Origin: Ochromonas danica
Taxonomy: Eukaryota > Sar > Chrysophyceae > Chromulinales > Chromulinaceae
Direction: 5' to 3'
NCBI GenBank assembly: GCA_015146655.1
Contig: VKHL01000055.1
Span: 115,742-179,741 of the forward strand
DNA length: 64,000 nucleotides
Below are positions 1 through 11,900 of this stretch, one piece after another; within the stretch, counting starts at the first letter, position 1, and each line of letters opens with the position of its first letter. The notes under the pieces are model-generated. The model ran no database searches. It was not told where the DNA came from and saw only the letters and a list, made by a program, of their open reading frames with translations. A program made the translations under genes and the position numbers.

Positions 1-699
1 AATAGCAGAGTAAAATAGAGAGAGCAAGTCAATAGTAACCACTTCATACCACCACGGAGTCCAACCATCAAAACCATGGCAGAGGGAAAGAAGGGTTGTC
101 AATGTGAGGTTTGGAGGGTTGGCTGCTGTCTTGCGGTCACCCCGAGATCCAACTACAACCCAACCACAGGTTGAGGTGCGACCCTATCTTTACCAAAAGT
201 CTTCTTTCACGGTATCAAAACTAAGTTAATCAGGGTTGAAAAGGCGAAAAGAAGGTTGAGCGACAAGGCAAAAGACAGCTGTGAATGGTGTGCGTCGCGC
301 TACGGCCTCCCCGTTTTGGCTCTCTCTGTCACTCCCTCCACCCGCTCCTTTCCACCACATACTTACTACGGTCGCACGAAACTGCCCATCTGGTGTCCAT
401 GCCCGCTGAGAGATCATTGTTTTGGCTGTTAGTGAAATAAGATGAATAGTTATCAAAGAACAGAGGCCATTACATTATAGTAAATTGAATTTCCTATCGA
501 ATGACTCCATTCTCACCAGGTACGAATGAGAAACCAAATAGTTTGAACGCTTTGAAAATGAAGATAATTTAAAGGAATTGCTTTAAATTGAGAGGAATTC
601 CTTTTACTGTAAAGCTTTTTGTCAAGACGAACCTAACCCCACTAGAAGGGAAAACAATACATAAGTCTGAGTTGTTTAGTTTATCTGTTATTGACCTCT
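1..699. other. Intergenic DNA, no gene recognised
   Basis: No open frame here has family-like composition or a recognisable motif, and the short frame on the minus strand at 226-456 looks random. The stretch is moderately AT-rich and has no obvious tandem repeat. It could hold the upstream part of the decayed kinase that follows, but I cannot recognise any of it. Confidence 0.5.
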
Positions 700-1205
700 G
701 AAGTTGAACCAATGGAATCTGAAGAACCCACAACAAATCTTTGTCATCAACTTTGTCATCTCAAGAAAATTTCAGTCCCTCCGTTCTGAACCATTCTTCG
801 CTTTATTACCAAAGGCATCGCCAAGGGATTACAACAGTTGCATGAACCCCAACCTGGATCTCACTGCGGAGAATATTGTGCTGACTGATGACTATCACTG
901 CACGCTGATGGACTTTGGTCAGTGATACTAACTAAAAAATGATACTTAAGAAGTTGGTTGATATGCAAACTTCTCGCCTCGACTGACTTCAACTCCTCCC
1001 CCTCAGCATGTAATATACCTAGCCCCTATCATCTTAATTCGGAATCTACTGCTGGGTAAGGAGACTTACTTGCATCGTTTACATAGATGGCTGAAGAAAT
1101 CCTCCCAAATCATCGTCTTGGAGTAATTTAGTGGATGACCTGTCCTGGACAGGGGCTGAAATTCTCTTTATGCTATGATGAACTGACGACACTATGATTA
1201 TGTAA
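700..1205 (+). pseudogene. Decayed protein kinase fragment (subdomains VIb to IX)
   Basis: Pieces of a eukaryotic protein kinase catalytic domain appear in order but in different frames. At 814-846 one frame reads GIAKGLQQLHE, like the helix before the catalytic loop. After a one-base shift, 857-919 reads LDLTAENIVLTDD...LMDFG, matching the H-x-D-L...E-N-I-L...D-F-G region but lacking the catalytic HRD. A GT...CAG interval (about 921-1006) looks like an old intron. At 1087 MAEEIL resembles the APE motif, and 1134-1175 reads DDLSWTGAEILFML followed by two stops, resembling DVWSLGVILFML. Frameshifts, stops and the missing HRD show that it is not functional. Family assignment within the kinases is not possible. 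Confidence 0.5.
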
Positions 1206-2037
1206 TGACAAATTGCTACTACATGAGCAAAGCAAATAAAGGATAACAACAAAAACAAAAAAGTTTCCCACCGACAAGTTCGTTAGTGTTACCCTGTAAA
1301 AGGATAATGTGAGGAAAAGGATTTGGTAGTCTAGGGCAGACGACTAAAAAACCTCACGAGACTACACACCTAAACAGATATGCGATTCAGAATAGAGATG
1401 CATGCTTATCGCTGCAAACTATTGATATTTGTAGATCGTACGGGTACACTCTAACATCCAACAAAAGACAAGATGGAAAGTGTTCACAGAACTCACAACA
1501 ACAGAGGAGGCTGCCTGTCTTGTAAGAGGAGGAGAGAGAAAAGAAAGACAATCAATCGACCCTAGTCCATAACATGGATGAACCACAGGATCGCATTGAG
1601 CAGTCAATCTGTACTACCTCTCCTTCTCCTCCAAGACAAGCAACATCAATGTAGCGAGAAAGGTATTCAGCAGAGGAAAAGAAAGTAGCTACACAATAAA
1701 TAAGGGAACATCAGAGTACAGTAGAGCAGAGTAGATAGAGGCAGGGCGAGGCTGAGAAATGTTTCGAAAGTTTGCAAATTTTAACAAAGTTTGAAATAGA
1801 TTATTGACCACCGAAGCCAACCAGAACCGTTGAGTCAGCCAGTGGAACAAAGAATAATGTCATTCCATGGAATGTGAGATGAGAAGAAGTCAGAGGGTGG
1901 GAGAGAAGAAAGATCCATAAAGCGATGATACAAGTAGAGAGTGACTCTGGCATCTCGTGCCAGATAGACAAACGGCATCTTGAGAACATGCAGACGGCCC
2001 AGACAAAACAACCCACACCATCTACTTCTCCAATTAT
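1206..2037. other. Intergenic / probable 3' flank of the small minus-strand gene
   Basis: No supportable gene. The minus-strand frame at 1801-2016 has a run of hydrophobic residues but no motif. It lies directly downstream of the small gene at 2038-2340, so it may be its 3' untranslated region. Confidence 0.4.
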
Positions 2038-2340
2038 TTAGATGGTAGGGCGAAGATTCAAAAACTGACGCAATCTCTGCGTCTTGCTGCCATAGTCAGC
2101 ATAAGAGGAACCAGGCGAGGAAGAGAGCTGTTGCGTCTCTTGCTCCTCTTCCTCTTCGAACATGGGCAGAGGCAGAGAAGAAGGGTCAGGAGAGTTCTGG
2201 AAAGCGCTGGAAGAATGATGAAATTCTAACTTCGCTAAATCAGAGATACTGCCTCCTCTGCCCTTTAGCTCGGGGCTAGAGGACTTGGAGCGAGGAGGTC
2301 TAGAATGACCAACAACAGAATGATTCTTTCCTTTCATCAT
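2038..2340 (-). CDS. Small hypothetical protein, 100 aa, low complexity
   Basis: The reading frame opens with two consecutive ATG codons (2340 and 2337) and codes for a Ser/Pro/Glu-rich, probably disordered protein. It has a basic start, an acidic EEEEEQE stretch near residue 65 and a basic C-terminal end (KTQRLRQFLNLRP). I do not recognise a family. Support for a real gene comes from upstream: on the same strand a good acceptor (pyrimidine tract, CTAACAG) lies two bases before the ATG, and a donor (AAG/GTAAAG) lies about 90 bases earlier. This suggests an intron in the 5' leader. It is divergent from the large USP gene at 2997. No function can be inferred; a noncoding transcript is an alternative. 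Confidence 0.4.
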   Translation of the reverse strand: MMKGKNHSVVGHSRPPRSKSSSPELKGRGGSISDLAKLEFHHSSSAFQNSPDPSSLPLPMFEEEEEQETQQLSSSPGSSYADYGSKTQRLRQFLNLRPTI

Positions 2341-2996
2341 ATCTGTTAGGAAGAAGAAGATAAAGGAGGGAGAGGGGTGATGAGAAGGAGATCACAGAGA
2401 GAGGAGGAGGGATAAGAAGATCTTTGTCTTTACCTTCTGTATAAATCAAAAGACAAGAAAATGACTGTGAGTAGAGTAGAGTAGAGTAGTAAAAAGTTCT
2501 TGAGATAGCTGATAGAAGGCAAAAGCAACAAGGCTTGCAGTCAGCTACTTAGAAAGCAGAAAGTTTCCAAAGAAGGAAGTGCGAATGATTGATTGATTGT
2601 AATCGACACGATGCCGAGAAAAGGCGCAGAAGCAGCGCAGAGGGCAGAAGGCAGAGGCCACGCGGAGAGAACAAGGAAGGAACGTTATGTAGCAGGACTG
2701 AAAACTCTAACTTGTCTACATATAAACCTATCGTTTAGTATACAAAACTCGAAATTGGGCCTGGGTGGGGCTTGAAGCGCTTCCGCCGGAAATAAGAACA
2801 GCCAGATCTTGAAGAGACAACGAAAAACGAAATCACAAGATTACGAAAATTACCGCAGTGGAGAAACGACTGTGGAAAAACAATCTTTTTGGAAGGTGTT
2901 TCTTTACGAGAGTGGATAAAGTTGGATGAGAAGGAAATCTTCAGAGAAACTAACTCTTCTATTTATTTTATTCTTTATTATTTTAAAAAGATAGAA
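2341..2996. other. Divergent promoter region
   Basis: About 650 bases between two divergent genes, containing the probable leader intron of the minus-strand gene, a short (GAGTA)n run near 2471-2488 and a purine-rich interval at 2340-2420. No TATA-like element was placed with confidence. Confidence 0.4.
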
Positions 2997-5900
2997 ATGG
3001 TTACTGATGGTCGTAATTCAGTCAAACCATCTAATCTTGAAGAGACTAAAAAGAACTTCGCATTAATTGAAAATCGACTTTCTACTGATAGTAAGTGAAA
3101 TAAGTCTTTCCTCCCTCTCTCTATCATACGGGGAATAGAAACTGAAACTTCACAATCTTTCTTCCTTAGCTGGTGCTGAATTCAAGAGTAACCTTGATAT
3201 CGCTTTATCATGGCTACGGTATGGAATGGTGAGGTTGACTACTTCTCTTTGCCTCTTTTCCTAAGACAACTTCTTGACCTCCTATTGACTGGTCAGGAAC
3301 CTTCTATCTCTGTAGCAGAAGCTCTTCTAATTGCAAGAGAATATGCTCCTAATCTTGCCAAGATCTTAGTTGCTCGTAAATGGGATATTCTTGAAGATGA
3401 AGTAGCACCACTAATGAGATGTCTTCTTCTCATTGTAGATCATCTTGTAGGACAGATGAATGGTGATGAGGTAAGAGAACATCTATACCTTGGTCTTGTT
3501 TCACTTCCCTTCATCTCATTGTGTGTGGCTGGGGGGATTATGTGTTTGTGGGGTGGGGGGTGTCTATTGTTATACAGAATATTCATCAAGCACTGGAATG
3601 TCTTTTCAATCCCAAGCAGCCACTTTACCAGAAGCTCATGACATTGCGGGTACCTTTCTACCTTCTTTATGACATAACCCTATCCCATACCATACCATAC
3701 CATACCATACCATACCACTGCTTAGTTTAATGGGGACATGAGGGGATGATGTCCGCTGTGTTCGCTTGCACACTAACAATCATTTTTATGTTATCTATGA
3801 TAGGTTCCTAAGCTTCCCAACTCTTCCTCGTCATCTTCATCCTTTATGAAGACTTTAGTCGAAGGAAGTTGTATAGATTGTTGTGTGAACAATCAGTGGC
3901 AAGTTGGAGTGATTGAACGCTTTTCTGATTATCGAACAGAATTCGAAGTTTCTCTTGGTAATGGTATTGTCATTCCATCGACACACATCCTGTCGATTGA
4001 ACAATAAATGCTAATTTTGACATTCTGTATGCTTAGATGGTGCTCAACTTTGGTTCTCCATTGAGAACGATAGTAGTCGAATTGCTCCTTTTGGCACAAA
4101 GACGGGTCTTACTGATGACCATATTATGGAAACAGATGTCCCTGTAGTGACCCCTGCTGTTTCTGTTATCCCTGGCACTATTACCACTACGACATCATCT
4201 ACACTATCAGTGTCTCCCTATATTGGCATGTTAATTGATGCGCAGAATAGTAGTGGAGTCTGGTATCAAGCCTGTGTGTTAGACATCAAGTTGTTGGAGA
4301 GAGAAGAAACCCCTGTAGCTGTTACTTCAGCTGTTGAATTACTTCCAATGGATGTTGAGGAAGTGCTTGACTTTACGAAAGATGAAAATCAACGTCCAAT
4401 AGATGGAGAGACTGTAAAGGAAGAAGTCGCTCCAACGACGGAATCAGTGGAGGCAATTGTTGAGACTACGCCAGCTTCTGTTTCCCTATCCCCATCTACT
4501 ATCACGTGGGTTCAAATAGCCTACATTGGTTTATCTTCTTCCTCTGATGAATGGATATCAGTGGAGAGTGGCCGTCTTGCAGAGTGGAATAGTCAGTCAA
4601 AAGGCAGACGAGGTGATTTGCGCTTGCGGGATGAGATATATAGCCTTTCCTTATTCTGTCCCACGATAGTCTCCGCAGTGGAAGGGGCGGGAGGTGTTGG
4701 AGCTAAAAGTCATAGTCACTATGGACACTGCTATGCGAATGCATTTGTTCCCAGTGAATACGTTTCTTTGGTTAATCGTTTTGGGGAAGCGAATGGCTTC
4801 CTTCGCCTTTTGAAGCAGCTGCGTGACCTCATCGATCAAGAGTCCCACCATAATCATACTCCAACTCAAGTTGTTCTCTTATGCCTGCCGTTAGTGAATA
4901 CCTTGGGTCAGATGTATCGTGTATTGGATAGAATCACTCTTTTCCGTGTTTTACGAGAACTTTTGCCGTTGTCTCGCAAGCTCTTTCTTGAGCTACTTTC
5001 AGAGCAAGAGATTCGACATATTCCCAATGAGCTTGTGGAGGCAACGTTGGGATGGTTAGATTGTATAGCGACACGCCTTCTATTAACAGCGCAAGAGCAG
5101 AAGCTGGAAGGGTCAGTGGAACGGAGTGAAGAACAAGTCGTGCAAGATAGTCTTGAAGAGCTTAGATTATCTATCGCCATTCACTATTTCTCTTCTCCTT
5201 TCCTCAATCGTCGGCTGGGAGGATTAAAGATGCTGACAGACATGATCCAACGTGCCCGTAATGGACAACTTTATCCCAATGGTATTCAAAAAACAGTCCC
5301 TAATGTTCAGTCCGCTGGTAATAGCACGACTGAGGCAAGAACACTGACATGGCCCTTAACGACCTTCTCTGTTCTCCCTATTACATATTTTTGGTCAGTA
5401 AAGAGAATAGGAGAAGTGTTGCTCCAGGTCAACGTTTTCCATCAACTATATGCAGAAGGTTCATCCACGCATGACTCGCTAGTGCAAAGATCATCCGCTA
5501 TTTTGAGGGCATTGGCAGAAGAAGAGCTTTTGGACAGATCTCTTCTCTCCTTGCTGTTTCAAAGACAAGACCTTCTTAAAGTCCTTGCTGATTTGATTCA
5601 TGCTTTCTCACCAGAGAAATTAGAAATTGTCCTGTCACTATGTGAAAAAGAAATGGAAGAAGCGAATTCAGATAACAGTAGTGGTGTAGATAATAATAGC
5701 AGAGGGCGAAATGATGGTGTGTTTTCTGTTCTCTGTGGCATTGCCCATGAAAGTCGGCGTTGTCTGATGACATTCTCTTCTTTTTCCGCTACTTCGTTCG
5801 CGTCCTACCTCGCTCTTCATCGACACACACTTTCCTCTCTCTGGAAATGGTCTCTTCATCATCCAACTATGGATAAACTGGAGAATTTAATTGACATGGG

Positions 5901-8900
5901 CATTAGTCAAGCGTCTGCTATCGAAGAGGGTGGGTGGGATTGTTGGGTGAGACAATGGCAGCGATTGGAGCTCCTCCTTCAGACTGCCTTATCTGCATTG
6001 GGAAGTTCTGTCCCAGAAGCGATACTTCTGGCAGCTAGGGTCATTCAGGCATTTTTGTACTCGTGGCCTACAAAGAAGCCTCTTTGTCTCATGAAAGATG
6101 AAGGATTGAGGTCACAAGATGATAAGCTTCCCTTCTTACCAGTTCGTTATGCTGTTGCAAATTATCTCTCTCAGCATGACAATCTCTACTCTCTACTAAC
6201 AACGAGTCTTCTATCTTTGAAGACGCTGAGCAGCACATTGCCGTCTCCTCCCCTGCAGCAGTATGAGGCAATATTAGACTTGTTCTACTTGCTTTATCGC
6301 AGCACCGAAAAGGAGGCATTGCCTAAGGAGGCCCTCTACGTGATCTGGAAGGCACATATCTTGGAAGCCGAAAGAGTCGAGGAGTTCGATCTTGCAACCA
6401 CCTTATTCAGCAAGTTACCCACGCGTATTGTTGTCGAGAACCAAGATAGCTCCACACAAAGTGACAACAATGCCAATGCGTCTTCCGCCAGCGCCAATGA
6501 GGAAACTGATGGAGGGGCACTTGGAGAAGGAAGTGGAGACAAGCTGGCAAAATACAAGACCTTCTTTGGTGAACCAGAAATATGGTTGGAAATTCATCAG
6601 AAGCTCATATGCTCTTCTCAATCTATCGATACTGCCATCAGGAGCTACCTTTCCTCGCCCTTCTTCAGTCTTAAGACCCTTCGTATGGTTGAGAAGTGGT
6701 TTAAGTTTGTCAACGCGGAACTCTCCCTCTGTACATTATGTGATGGCAACGGTGTCGTAATAGCCACGGATTTGAGTTCTTTAAGGGGGATGGATATGTT
6801 TGCTTTCCTTCTGTTCGTTTGTTCATCTGAGGCTGTGGCCATCAGCTGTGTGAAGTTTATCATTCATTGGCTGCAAGCTGCATCTGGAGGAGCTACAGAT
6901 TATGGCGCGAGTTATCGTGACCATCTCTATTCCACCTGTATGAAGCATTTGCAATATCATAGTCGGAAGCAGAAGGGAGAGCATGATGTACCGGACATCG
7001 AGGAAGTCCCTCTTTCTCGTGTGCTACTTCTTTTCAATGGCCTCGTGGAAGAAGCTTTCACTCGCAGTGAGACTAAGCTCTATGCTCATGGCGCGATTTG
7101 TCGAGAAGAGAAAACCGCATTCAAGATAACTTCATCCAACAAGAAGCTCTCAGCAAAATTCAATGCAGCAAAGGGGTCAGAAGACATCATAATGAGAGGG
7201 AATGACACAGTTGAGGCGTTGGTACAAGCCATCGCGGAGGTAGTTGGTCTTTCTCCGGAGCAATTGAAGATCTTTCGCATGGGAAAGGAAGTTTTAAGTA
7301 GAGATTATCGCAAGCTGTTAGTTGAGCTTCCTTATCTGTCAACAAAAGAGACTCTTATAATTGCTGAAAGACCTATTACGACCACTGCTGTCGACACCAG
7401 CAAAGTGGAAGTTGTAGAGTTGGAAAAGGATGGAGAAGAATGCCGAAAACGGGAGCAAACTAGCAATAATGTTGGGGTAATGACTGCGCGAAGTGAAGAT
7501 CTGTATCACCTCTTCTTCCAACTTCTTGAACAAGCCCTTCTAAATCAGCAGCCAGAGGAGGTCGCCGCTCTTTGGCAAACATTGTCTTTGCTCCCAACCT
7601 TCTTCTCTCCTCTTTCTCGTTGGGTGTCTCTAAACTTTCCTGTTGGTCACCCTGTGACTCTAGTGGATGTGGAAGAACGGTTTTTGGGCTTTTCACTGAG
7701 AGAAAACGGAAAAAGAGGCGGAAAACTGGGGGAAGTGGTCTACACTCTTCAGGTGGTGGACATCCTGTTCTCTGCGCTTCATAGTCATAATCTCCCCTTA
7801 GCCCTATTGTGGCAGCAGTATTTCGTTGCTGGTAGCAACCCCCCTGAAGAATTACCATCGCGAGATAAGTGGCTCAGTTCGTTTTTATCCAAGGGTGGTT
7901 TTGCATTTTTGGCGAACACGTTTGAGTGGATACGCCAGCTGCTTTACAGCCGCGTGAAACAGATAGAAGAAGAAGGATATAGCAAACCTCATGATGGTAT
8001 TGATGCAGAGCTTCTATTACAAGGAATGGTCCTGGTGAACAAGATTATCAATAATTGTCTAGTTATTATGGATGATAAAGCTAAGACCGTTGTTGAAGGA
8101 GATCTGGTCTTCTCGCGATGGTCTTCTCTTTATTGGACAATATTACTCTCTGCGTTATACATGCAAAAGATCTTCCTGTTTTATCAAAATTATCGAGATA
8201 GTAATGGAACCAATCAGAGTGAGACAACTGGGGTAGTTGGAGTGCAAAAGGTGTTCAAGGGGCTGCAGCTGGAAGAAGTTTATCGCCAGACCCTTGATGT
8301 TTCTCTCGATAACCTCAAATATTTGGCGACCCATCATGAAGAAGTGTTGCAGGAGTATAACTTCTTGGATGAACTGAAGGGAGAAGGAACTAATGATAGC
8401 CTCCCAAGTGGATATGAGTACTTGCTTCACCACTGCTTGACATCCGACGATTCCCTCAAACCTATTGATACTTCTAATATGGTTTTCTTGAACTGGTTGG
8501 TGGAGGCTTTACCAAATCTTCTTGATCACCTTCTCATAAAACAGACTTCAGCCTCCTCGTCCACTCTTACTCCAGCAATCGCTCTGAGAAAGCACATCTT
8601 GGAGATACTCTTGGCTCGTCGACCGTCGTCTGCCACGCTTTATCAAACTGTACAGCAAAAGAAACAATCAGCACTTATACCAAATGGCAACATTCCATCT
8701 TACGCTACGAACATGGAGAAAGGACGAATTGGAGAGAAAGCATGTGAAGCCATCTTCGCAATGGTAGTCAGACTTCTTCATCCTTCTCATGTCGCTGTTT
8801 GCGCATCTGTCATAACATCTAATGCGGGAATCAAAGATCAACAACTTAATGGAGAAAATGGAAAGGTTTGGTCGGGTAGCGAAGGACTTCTCTCTGCTGA

Positions 8901-11900
8901 AAAGAGAAAAATACTCTGTGAGCAAATCCTTCACGAGATTGAAGACCTCTATGCAGCTGTTTTTAGTAGTCATGAAGGTGACCTCACTACCTCTGCCTCT
9001 TCTTTGAAGAAGAAGCGAAAGAGAAAGTTTCTAAACCTCGAAGGCAATCTATCATTATTAGTCGCACTCGTTCAGACGACAGACGATCGTTATGTTTGGA
9101 GTCTGTTCAACCGAGATGTCGTGGAGTTTCTAGTGCATCGTCTGCTAGGCATAGGCTTGCAAAAGCAGGAGCGAGAATGTCTTGCTTTGCTAAGAGAAGA
9201 TGATGTTTTTGCCAGGTTGGCTACCGCAGTTTTGACCTTGTATTACATTTCACTCTGATAATGTCTTGTTTTGTGTAGGGAATGTGTTTATGGGGTACTT
9301 AGAGTTGTGAGTCAACGAAGTTGTGCACTTTCCCTGCGTTTACACGGCTTGTTACAAAAGAGCCATAGCCACCTTGCCACTCCAGAGAGTGTACAACACT
9401 ATCTTGATCGCTTGCAAGAGACGCAGAAGGAGCAGACAGTGGGACTGCGTAATCTTGGTGCCACCTGTTACCTGAACAGTTTATTGCAAATGCTGTTTAT
9501 GTTGCCTCCATTGCGTACGTTCTTTCTCCAAACGCTTCGTTTCTCTCGGAATGGAGAAGAGAAGGACTTAAACACCAGCACGGGGGGATTCGTTAATGGT
9601 GGCTCCCCTAATCTTTCGACCAACTTCCTCTTCCAGTTACAAAAGGTCTTCTACTATCTTGCCTATAGCGAAAAGAAGAGTTTTACACCCACTGAGTTTA
9701 TTGATTGTCTTCATTGTGGTAACAGTGATGCTTGCGGTAACAACAATGCATGTGTGATTGGTGGTGAAATCGGAGGAGTGGATGCCGGCTGTGGTGATGG
9801 AAAAGATTGCATTGATGATGCAGAAGCTGAAGGGGGTTTGAGGAGAAGTTATTATCAAATACAGGAAGATGCTTGTGAATACCTTCTCCTCCTTTGTGAG
9901 AAAATGGAACGTGCTGTTCAGAATTATAATGAAAGCTGTCGGACAGCTGTGAATGGCTCTTGTGGTAATGTTGGTGTTAACGAAGAGCAAAAGATTGAGG
10001 ATGTATTTAAGCGATGCTTTGGAGGATTTTTATGCCACCAGATGTTTTTACCTTCCTCATCCTCGTCCTCTCGAGAGAAAGAGAAAGATTTACGTGAACA
10101 TGTGGAGGCTTTCAATGTTCTTTCTCTCGATGTAAAGGGTTGTTCCTCTCTTTCCCAGAGTCTCGCTCGCTTTATTGCTCCGGAGATCATTGCTGATTAT
10201 CAGTGGAAAGATGGCGAGGACAAAGTGGACATCGTCAAGAGACAATGCCTCATTCTACCCACAACTCCATCTTCTTCGCAGAGCGATGCACTGGAGAGAG
10301 ATCATTATGTGCTATTTCATCTGAAGCGCTTCGAGTTGAACTTTGATACCTTCGTAAGAGAGAAAGTCAATGATTACTTCGCCTTCCCACTCACGATCGA
10401 TCTATATCCATACACCAAGGAGGGGCTAACCACAACTACACCTATTGATGAGAATGAGAAAGAGAATGATCTGAGTCCTCATCTCTATTACGATCTCTGT
10501 GGAATAATTGTCCACAGTGGAACAAGTGATAGTGGGCATTATCTTGCTTACTTGAAGGATCTAGAGCAGGAAAAGGAAGTGGGGACTACCGACTCTGCGG
10601 GTAGAGATCGATGGCTTGAGTATAATGATGCAGAAATCCGCCCCTTTGATATCCATCGTGACCTTGCTGAAAAGTGTTTTGGAGGAGCCCGCAGTGGTCG
10701 TGGAAACGCGGGATCATCCGGAGGAAAGACTTCCAGTGCAGATCAAACCTCGACCTCGGCCTCCTCGCAGACATATTATGAGTTTGACATGACCAAGCAA
10801 CAATTTTTACCCTCTGCTACTGGCACGGGAGGGGCAAGTAGTTTGAGCACCAAGAGCGCCTACATCCTTGTTTACCGCAAGCGGGTCGAGCACCAACAAT
10901 CGTCCAATTATAAACTCAAGTGCGGTGAAGAGGAGATGAGCGTTGAAGAAACTCCTGTCTCTCAAGCGGTTTCTGCTCCTAACGTACTGAATAGTGGTAG
11001 TGAAACAATTTATGCTGCAATCCTCGCAGAGAATGCTGAACATCGTCTCTCAAGACGATTACTTCAAGGTGGTCACTTGGCATTCTACCATGACCTTGTC
11101 CGGCTTCTCCTGTTACAACTCCTCCCTGGCTCACATTCGGGTGATCAATTGAAGCGAGTCTCCGCAGGTCTTGTGTCAGAGGGTGTATCGTTCCTCTTCC
11201 GTCACATGCTCCCTGCTGCGGCTGCCACATCTGCTACGCGTAATGATCGAGTCAATCCAGCAGGAGGGGTGGGAGGCGTTAGGATTCATACCGAGGCCTT
11301 CCTTGAAACTTTGCTAAGCTTCATTGAGGATCAAGACCAAAAGTTGTTGCATAAGTACCTGGAGGAGGAGAATTCAATATGTGCAGATAATGTGGTAGAA
11401 GAAAAGGAGACATTTGTGCCTGGTTCACCCATCTTACCGCCTCCACCGCCTCCATCCTCATCGTCATCGTCACCTCGAGCAATATCTGTTGAGGTTCGGA
11501 GTGAAAATGTACCATTCCCTCCACCACCTCCTACTTCTCCCCTGCATTCCTCTTCTATTGTTGCATCGGATCAGCCGGTGTCTCTATCAAGACAGACGTT
11601 AGCCTATCTGAACGCACACTTCCAAGAACTGGTCCTTTCGCCCCTCTTACACTACCCTCCTGTTACGATTGAGGAACACAGTGCAACCACCAGTTACCCT
11701 GTTTCTTCGACAGCTGGAGCTAGCTTTCAGCGTGGAAATATCTTGGTGGATACTTTTGCTCGTCTTGTCAAGTTGGGTTGGGAGGTGGAATGTATGCAAT
11801 GGAGAGACAGTCACACAACGAAACGCAGTAGAAGGAGAAAGAGTGGCGAGGCGTTTGTTGGATCGGCTTCTTCCTCCTCCTCTTCTGTTGCTACCCAGAT

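Noticed and set aside
1801-2016. Minus-strand 71-aa hydrophobic frame
   Set aside because: No motif, and it is positioned as the 3' flank of the small gene at 2038-2340. Hydrophobicity alone is weak evidence.
3210-3641. Stand-alone 143-aa gene starting at 3210
   Set aside because: It is exon 3 of the USP gene read through flanking introns. With the 47-nt intron the frame joins exon 2, and the part after 3471 is intron.
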